Origin: Alkanindiges sp.
GTDB taxonomy: Bacteria; Pseudomonadota; Gammaproteobacteria; Pseudomonadales; Moraxellaceae
Length of the DNA stretch: 10,419 nucleotides
Direction of reading: 5' to 3'
Assembly (NCBI GenBank): GCA_030152125.1
Contig: JASLIR010000074.1
Span: forward strand, 1-10,419
The notes under the pieces are model-generated. The model worked only from the letters and a program-made list of their open reading frames with translations, ran no database searches and was not told the DNA's origin. This document shows, piece after piece, positions 6,201-10,419 of this stretch. The position numbers and the translations under genes were made by a program. Position 1 is the first letter of the stretch. The number at the start of each line of letters is the position of its first letter.

Positions 6201-6773
6201 TCATTCAAGCTGATTAGCATATTCATCTCTAAAATATGCCAGCAACACCAGCTTGTCTATCCGGTCACCTTCATCTGCTTCATAAGCACTTCTTACCAGT
6301 GCAACCGCCTTATCATATTGGGCAAAAATTTGTACAAACAGGAATGCCATTAAATGGTTGCTGCGCTCCAGTTTATTAGTTTCATCATAAACAGATTGTA
6401 AGCCCAGCTTGTGATGGGCATCTTCTTCGGCCATTAAATACAGCTTGTATTGGATATTTTTATTCAGGTCTTGCAGGCTAAAAAACTTGTCCAGATTTTT
6501 TTGCAAAGGGCTTTTATCTGTATATTCGATGAGCCATTTTGACATCTGCTCCTCAATGGATTGTGGCAGGTTATCCAGTGAGTCCACATGAAATATTGAA
6601 CCGCCTAACCTTGCCGGAAAATCTGTTTCAGAGATACTCATTTTAAATTTGTTGCGCATAGGCAACGGGGAAATAGAGAAGGTTAGTTTTCCGCGCGTAA
6701 TTTTCTGGTTCATGTTTTTGATATGATGCCGGGCTAAAGCCGCAGCCGGATACGTTAAATAACACCATAGCAA
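6201..6773 (-). CDS. Uncharacterised protein of 170-190 aa
   Basis: No family is recognised. Reading from the most distal ATG (6773) gives 190 residues. The first 20 (MLWCYLTYPAAALARHHIKN) look unlike the rest, and the ATG at 6713 (residue 21, MNQKITRGK) is a more natural start, although neither has a clear ribosome-binding site. From residue 21 the protein opens with strand-like sequence (KITRGKLTFSISPLP), then becomes helical and charged (SIEEQMSKWLIEYTDK, 72-87; NIQYKLYLMAEEDAHHKLG, 105-123). It ends in a helix carrying DEGDRIDKLVLLAYFRDEYANQLE. There is no signal peptide or membrane segment. It is AT-richer than its neighbours and may be an acquired accessory gene. It stands alone on this strand between two plus-strand genes. 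Confidence 0.7.
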   Translation of the reverse strand: MLWCYLTYPAAALARHHIKNMNQKITRGKLTFSISPLPMRNKFKMSISETDFPARLGGSIFHVDSLDNLPQSIEEQMSKWLIEYTDKSPLQKNLDKFFSLQDLNKNIQYKLYLMAEEDAHHKLGLQSVYDETNKLERSNHLMAFLFVQIFAQYDKAVALVRSAYEADEGDRIDKLVLLAYFRDEYANQLE

Positions 6774-6984
6774 ACAACCATACCTTATACAATAAATGGG
6801 GTACCTAATCCGTTACCCTATATTAATCTTTAAAGGGTACTGCTTTTTACAGAGCAAAGGTGATAATAAAAATCAAGAATTTTCCGATGTAATGCATTGT
6901 TATCTAAAAATTTAATGACAGCTCTTGTTATTTCTGGCGCTATATCATTAAATCGCTTGTTTTTTTGGATATATAGATAATAAC
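6774..6984. other. AT-rich divergent intergenic region with overlapping hairpin arms
   Basis: This region should carry promoters for the minus-strand 190-codon gene and the plus-strand acyltransferase. GGGTA (6799-6803), TACCCT (6814-6819) and AGGGTA (6834-6839) let the middle arm pair with either flank. For the acyltransferase, TTGTTA (6925-6930) and TTAAAT (6948-6953) with a 17-base spacer are each 4/6 matches and only suggestive. An 8-base palindrome AATGCATT lies at 6891-6898. Confidence 0.45.
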
Positions 6985-8949
6985 GTGAATATTAGCTATC
7001 GCCCGGACATTGATGGTCTACGTACAATTGCCGTTTTGCTGGTTATTTTTAACCATCTGGGCGTCAGTTTTTTTTCAGGTGGTTTTATCGGGGTCGACAT
7101 CTTTTTTGTGATATCGGGTTTTCTGATTACCTCCACACTCGTTAAGGATATGAGTGATCATAAATATTCCATAGGCAATTTTTATAAAAAAAGGGTGGTG
7201 CGGCTGGCGCCAGCCTATTTCCTGGTATTGCTGTTTGTGGCGGCTTTTTCCTTTAAGGTATTTTTACCAAACGAACTGGTCAGCTTCTTCAAAAGCCTGA
7301 TTTACTCCACCTTTTTTACTGCCAATATATTTATGCAGAAAGAGGCCGGCAACTATTTTAGTGCCAATACGCAGGAAGTCCCCTTATTGCATTTATGGTC
7401 ACTGGCGGTGGAGGAGCAGTTTTATATTTTCTGGCCGGTATTGCTGTTTTTCCTGCTTAAACGCTTTAATCATAAGGCGTTGGCTTTTGTGGTGCTTGCG
7501 CTGATAGCGCTTTCGCTGTTTAAGGCCGAGCAGGATATTCTTAAAAACCCCGCTAAAGCCTACTATAAAATGCCGGTCAGGGCTTTTGAGCTGTTTCTGG
7601 GTGCTTTGCTGTGCTTTTTGCCTAGCCTGAAAATAAAACGTTTTGCCTCGGCAAGCCTGGTATGGCTCTGCCTGCTGGTCATTTTTGCCTGTGGCGTTGT
7701 ATACAGTGAGAGCACGCATTTTCCCGGGCTTGGTGCGCTATTGCCCTGCGCCGCAACGGCGCTGCTTATTTATATCGGTAAAGGTGGGCTGAACCATAAC
7801 TGGTTTCTGACGAATGCACTGATGACTGGCATTGGCAAAATATCCTATCCGATGTATTTGTGGCACTGGCCACTGATTGTAGGCTGCAACCTGTATTATT
7901 TACCTAAAACAATCGCCTTGCAGGCCGGGATACTGCTGGCTACGATGCTTCTGGCTTTTTTAACCTACAGACTGGCGGAGCTGCCAGCCAGAAAGCTGCT
8001 GGTACTGTCCACCCGCAAAGTGCTGGTGATAGGCTTTGCTATTCCCGCTGCGCTATTTACTGCCCTTGCAATGCTGGTGATTTATCAGAAAGGTTTTATA
8101 GCACAGCAGCCCGAGTTGGTGCGGCAGCAGCTGGCTGCACTGGATAGCCTGGTATATACCCAGCGCAAGTTATGCCAGGATTATCCGGCGGCAGACAAAA
8201 TACCCAACCCGGACGATTGTGTGCTGGGCGTGAAAAACCGGCTGGTAGATTTTTTGCTGATTGGTGATTCGCACGCCACGCAGTATAGCGGCATGCTGGA
8301 TGTATGGGCTAAGGATGCCGGCTTAAGGGGCTTTGATATTAGCCAGTCTGGTGCAATTTACCTGCCCCATGCACAGTTAATAGATGCTGAAAGCCAGAAA
8401 CCGGTGCCCAGTTTTTCTGCCAGAAACCGCGTATTAACCGAATACCTGCAACATCATCAGTATAACTATGTGTTTTACGCGGCAAATTATAACCGCTATT
8501 TAGCCTTAAACTTACAGGGCTATGGGCTGGCGGACAGCTGGCAGGTGATGCGTCAGGGCATGCATGAGGCGATTCAGACTATTTATAGGTCTGGTGCGAA
8601 AGCGGTGCTGGTTCTGGATAACCCCAGGCTGCAACATGTGTCGGCAAATTGTCCGGTGCGGGTAGCAATGCTTGGCATTACCCACCAGTGCAGCATGCCT
8701 GTTGCAGATGTAATGGCGCAGCAGGTGGCTTTTAATAACCTTGTTAAGGCATTAAAAGCCGATTTTCCGGACTTGCTGATCGTTGACCCTACGCTTGCTT
8801 TTTGTGATGCGCACTATTGCCAACTGACCATTGACCAGATTCCGCTGTATAAGGATGGAGATGATAACCATCTGAACTATAGGGGGTCGGAATTAATCGG
8901 GAAAGCGTATATAACACGCTTTGGTAATCCCTTTAAAACAGGGTTCTAA
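6985..8949 (+). CDS. OafA-type O-acyltransferase with C-terminal SGNH domain
   Basis: This is an inner-membrane enzyme that moves acyl (usually acetyl) groups to sugars of O-antigen, capsule or other surface glycans. Residues 1-370 form the Acyltransferase 3 domain with about ten or eleven membrane helices. Its hallmarks are YRPDIDGLR (5-13), FNHLG with the likely catalytic His24, GGFIGVDIFFVISGFLIT (32-49), KRVVRLAPAYF (69-79), LLHLWSLAVEEQFYIFWP (134-151) and YPMYLWHWPL (288-297). A periplasmic SGNH domain follows (about 385-650), with FLLIGDSHA (423-431, Ser429), Gly456, Asn501 and DDNHLNYRG (626-634, Asp626/His629), so all catalytic elements are present. The length of 654 aa is typical. 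The start is GTG at 6985 without a strong ribosome-binding site, suggesting modest translation. No polysaccharide synthesis genes are adjacent, so the acceptor glycan is unknown. Confidence 0.95.
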   Translation: MNISYRPDIDGLRTIAVLLVIFNHLGVSFFSGGFIGVDIFFVISGFLITSTLVKDMSDHKYSIGNFYKKRVVRLAPAYFLVLLFVAAFSFKVFLPNELVSFFKSLIYSTFFTANIFMQKEAGNYFSANTQEVPLLHLWSLAVEEQFYIFWPVLLFFLLKRFNHKALAFVVLALIALSLFKAEQDILKNPAKAYYKMPVRAFELFLGALLCFLPSLKIKRFASASLVWLCLLVIFACGVVYSESTHFPGLGALLPCAATALLIYIGKGGLNHNWFLTNALMTGIGKISYPMYLWHWPLIVGCNLYYLPKTIALQAGILLATMLLAFLTYRLAELPARKLLVLSTRKVLVIGFAIPAALFTALAMLVIYQKGFIAQQPELVRQQLAALDSLVYTQRKLCQDYPAADKIPNPDDCVLGVKNRLVDFLLIGDSHATQYSGMLDVWAKDAGLRGFDISQSGAIYLPHAQLIDAESQKPVPSFSARNRVLTEYLQHHQYNYVFYAANYNRYLALNLQGYGLADSWQVMRQGMHEAIQTIYRSGAKAVLVLDNPRLQHVSANCPVRVAMLGITHQCSMPVADVMAQQVAFNNLVKALKADFPDLLIVDPTLAFCDAHYCQLTIDQIPLYKDGDDNHLNYRGSELIGKAYITRFGNPFKTGF

Positions 8950-9008
8950 TATTGGGGCCTAAAATTGCAGGCCATGTGTGTGCACTAAAATATGCTGCTA
9001 GCAAGGGA

Positions 9009-10419
9009 TTACCGGATATAAGACCATATCAAATTGCCATGCTCCACCCGGTAAATATCGCTATGCGCACCACCGCCAGTAGGGTCGGCATTGCGGTTAA
9101 TCAGGTTATCCGCATCCACATAGCTAATGCGGTATTTGTTGTTAAAGGCGGGTGTGACCTTGCCACGGGCATCGGCTTTTAGGCACAGTAAATCAGGGTT
9201 TTTGCTGATGTTATTGTCATTGCGGCAGTATTTTAAAATGCCGCGTGGCTGGTACAGAAAAATGGTGTTGGCGCCGGCATCACTGTTCCACAGGGTAGTG
9301 GATACCGCCGTATCGCTATCACTGGCTGTCAGCATGATGTGCTTAACCCGTGGGCAGCCATTAAAGTTCACGCCATCATCGCCTTTGGCTGTCAGCAGGC
9401 GCTTTTCCGAAAAGGCACCTTGCAGGGCAATCAGGTAGTCCACCGGTTGCCGGAAGCCATCACTCTCATCCGGACTGTTTTTATAAATGACCGGGCCAAA
9501 GCAGGCAGCGGTGGTCATGGCATTGGCACCAAAGCTGTGACCAATGGCAACCACCGGTATGTGCCTGCTGTTAGCTTCCGGGATGGTTTTATTCAGTAGT
9601 ACACCCAGCCAGGTGAGTCCGGTTTGGTCGGCATCCTCACGCTTGCCGGCAAACGGCAGTACCTTGCCAACCGTTTTTTTAATGCTGGTGCTTATGCCGC
9701 TGGTGTCACTAGTGCTTGGCCAGGTTACGGCCACCACCAGTGGGCGAAAGGCGGCTGTACTTTTTGCGCTACCAGCCTGCGATGCCTCACGGATATTGCC
9801 CAGCAGGGCATTCACGTTTTCAATGGCTTCTTCCTGTGTGGTGTTCCAGCCCATGCTGATGACCACAATATGGCTATAGTTGTTCTGCTGGATTTTGCTT
9901 TTTATGGCACTCGATAAAGCGTCCAGCGCATCCCAGCTACCGTTATAGGCCATTTTTGCATTGGTGACAGACGACTGATAATGAGCGCATTTAGGTGTGA
10001 CTACCTTGTCGGAGTCACCCTTAATATTGCGGTATACATCATACAGGGCGCAGTTGCCCTCGCCATAAGGCTGCCCGTAATTTTGCAGAATATGCGAGAT
10101 ATATAGCACCTTGCCACCAATCATCCCGCCTGCCACTTTACTGCGTACACCGGCCTGGGTGCCCCACAGGGTTTTGCCAAAGTTCTGCTCTTTTACCTTA
10201 ATGTCCTTATCGGCATTTTTTACCACTGCCTTCACCGGGCTTTTTTCTATGCCCACAATAAAGCCTTCGCTATTCAGGCTGATTTCACTGGGGTGGTACA
10301 GTGCCGCATGAAAAGGAATGCTGGCGCTGTTACTGTCGGTTTGCAGCATGCGTTCCCCGCGTGCCAGTGGGGTAGGCGCAGTGGTGGTGGTGCATGCTAC
10401 AAGGCCCAAAGTGCTTAGC
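9009..10419 (-). CDS. Lipoprotein with alpha/beta-hydrolase (GHSFG) core, N-terminus beyond window edge
   Basis: This is a probable envelope-anchored serine esterase, lipase or peptidase-like hydrolase. The frame is open to the right edge and ends there as LSTLGLVAC: the tail of a lipoprotein signal peptide, with lipobox LVAC and acylated Cys at 10392-10394. The true start codon lies beyond base 10419, and the TTG at 10407-10409 inside the signal is not the start. The mature part is about 461 residues: a Thr/Pro linker (TTTTAPTP), then SHIVVISMGWNTT (about 9831-9869), where many relatives have HGWN. PLVVAVTWPS follows, then the nucleophile elbow VVAIGHSFGAN with Ser at 9534-9536. A likely acid Asp is in TASDSDT, and a late GAHSDIY has the probable catalytic His at 9063-9065. 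A lone cell-surface enzyme fits best; phospholipase activity is possible but unproven. Confidence 0.85.
   Translation of the reverse strand, partial: LSTLGLVACTTTTAPTPLARGERMLQTDSNSASIPFHAALYHPSEISLNSEGFIVGIEKSPVKAVVKNADKDIKVKEQNFGKTLWGTQAGVRSKVAGGMIGGKVLYISHILQNYGQPYGEGNCALYDVYRNIKGDSDKVVTPKCAHYQSSVTNAKMAYNGSWDALDALSSAIKSKIQQNNYSHIVVISMGWNTTQEEAIENVNALLGNIREASQAGSAKSTAAFRPLVVAVTWPSTSDTSGISTSIKKTVGKVLPFAGKREDADQTGLTWLGVLLNKTIPEANSRHIPVVAIGHSFGANAMTTAACFGPVIYKNSPDESDGFRQPVDYLIALQGAFSEKRLLTAKGDDGVNFNGCPRVKHIMLTASDSDTAVSTTLWNSDAGANTIFLYQPRGILKYCRNDNNISKNPDLLCLKADARGKVTPAFNNKYRISYVDADNLINRNADPTGGGAHSDIYRVEHGNLIWSYIR

Noticed and set aside
8956..8973. GGCCT/AGGCC hairpin between the acyltransferase and the convergent lipoprotein gene
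   Set aside because: The stem is only 5 bp and no T-run follows on either strand, so a terminator cannot be supported.
9127..9879. Several plus-strand open frames of 86-111 codons
   Set aside because: All are antisense to the hydrolase gene, whose GHSFG, lipobox and late-His motifs make it the real coding strand.
10407..10409. TTG as the start codon of the lipoprotein hydrolase
   Set aside because: It would start within the signal peptide, 5 residues before the lipobox Cys. The frame is open to the window edge, so the real start lies beyond it.

Overview
The window looks like chromosomal DNA of a Gram-negative proteobacterium, probably a beta- or gammaproteobacterium. The basis is a c-di-GMP signalling protein, a lipobox-bearing lipoprotein, Sec signal peptides and a surface O-acyltransferase, at moderate base composition with good Shine-Dalgarno sites in front of several genes. 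The genus cannot be fixed from the sequence. I found no tRNA, rRNA, CRISPR array, transposase or integrase.

Layout. At the left edge is a minus-strand GAF-GGDEF diguanylate cyclase, cut off at its C-terminal end. A 414-base spacer separates it from a plus-strand run: an unrecognised 173-aa protein (1251-1772), a 543-base gene-free stretch with nested inverted repeats, and a secreted Sel1-repeat protein (2316-3116) broken by one in-frame TAA. An unrecognised 309-aa protein with a TTG start (3157-4086) follows. Next come a TIM-barrel amidohydrolase of the COG3618 type (4229-5308), a tightly linked 144-aa unknown (5332-5766) and a three-helix small membrane protein (5863-6189).

Convergent to this run is a 190-codon minus-strand unknown (6201-6773; the likely start at 6713 gives 170 aa). 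After an AT-rich divergent spacer lies a complete OafA-type O-acyltransferase with a C-terminal SGNH domain (6985-8949, GTG start). It converges on a minus-strand lipoprotein with an alpha/beta-hydrolase (GHSFG) core, whose signal-peptide start lies beyond the right edge.

How the genes may work together. The recognisable genes concern the cell surface and signalling: c-di-GMP synthesis, glycan O-acylation, an envelope esterase and a periplasmic solenoid protein. The others are small orphans mixed among them, which gives an accessory-region character. Only amidohydrolase plus 144-aa protein form a convincing operon, with a 23-base gap. No complete new system can be shown. The best leads are the Sel1 gene with a stop exactly at a conserved repeat glutamine, the orphan-gene cluster, and two non-coding stretches with mutually exclusive hairpins.
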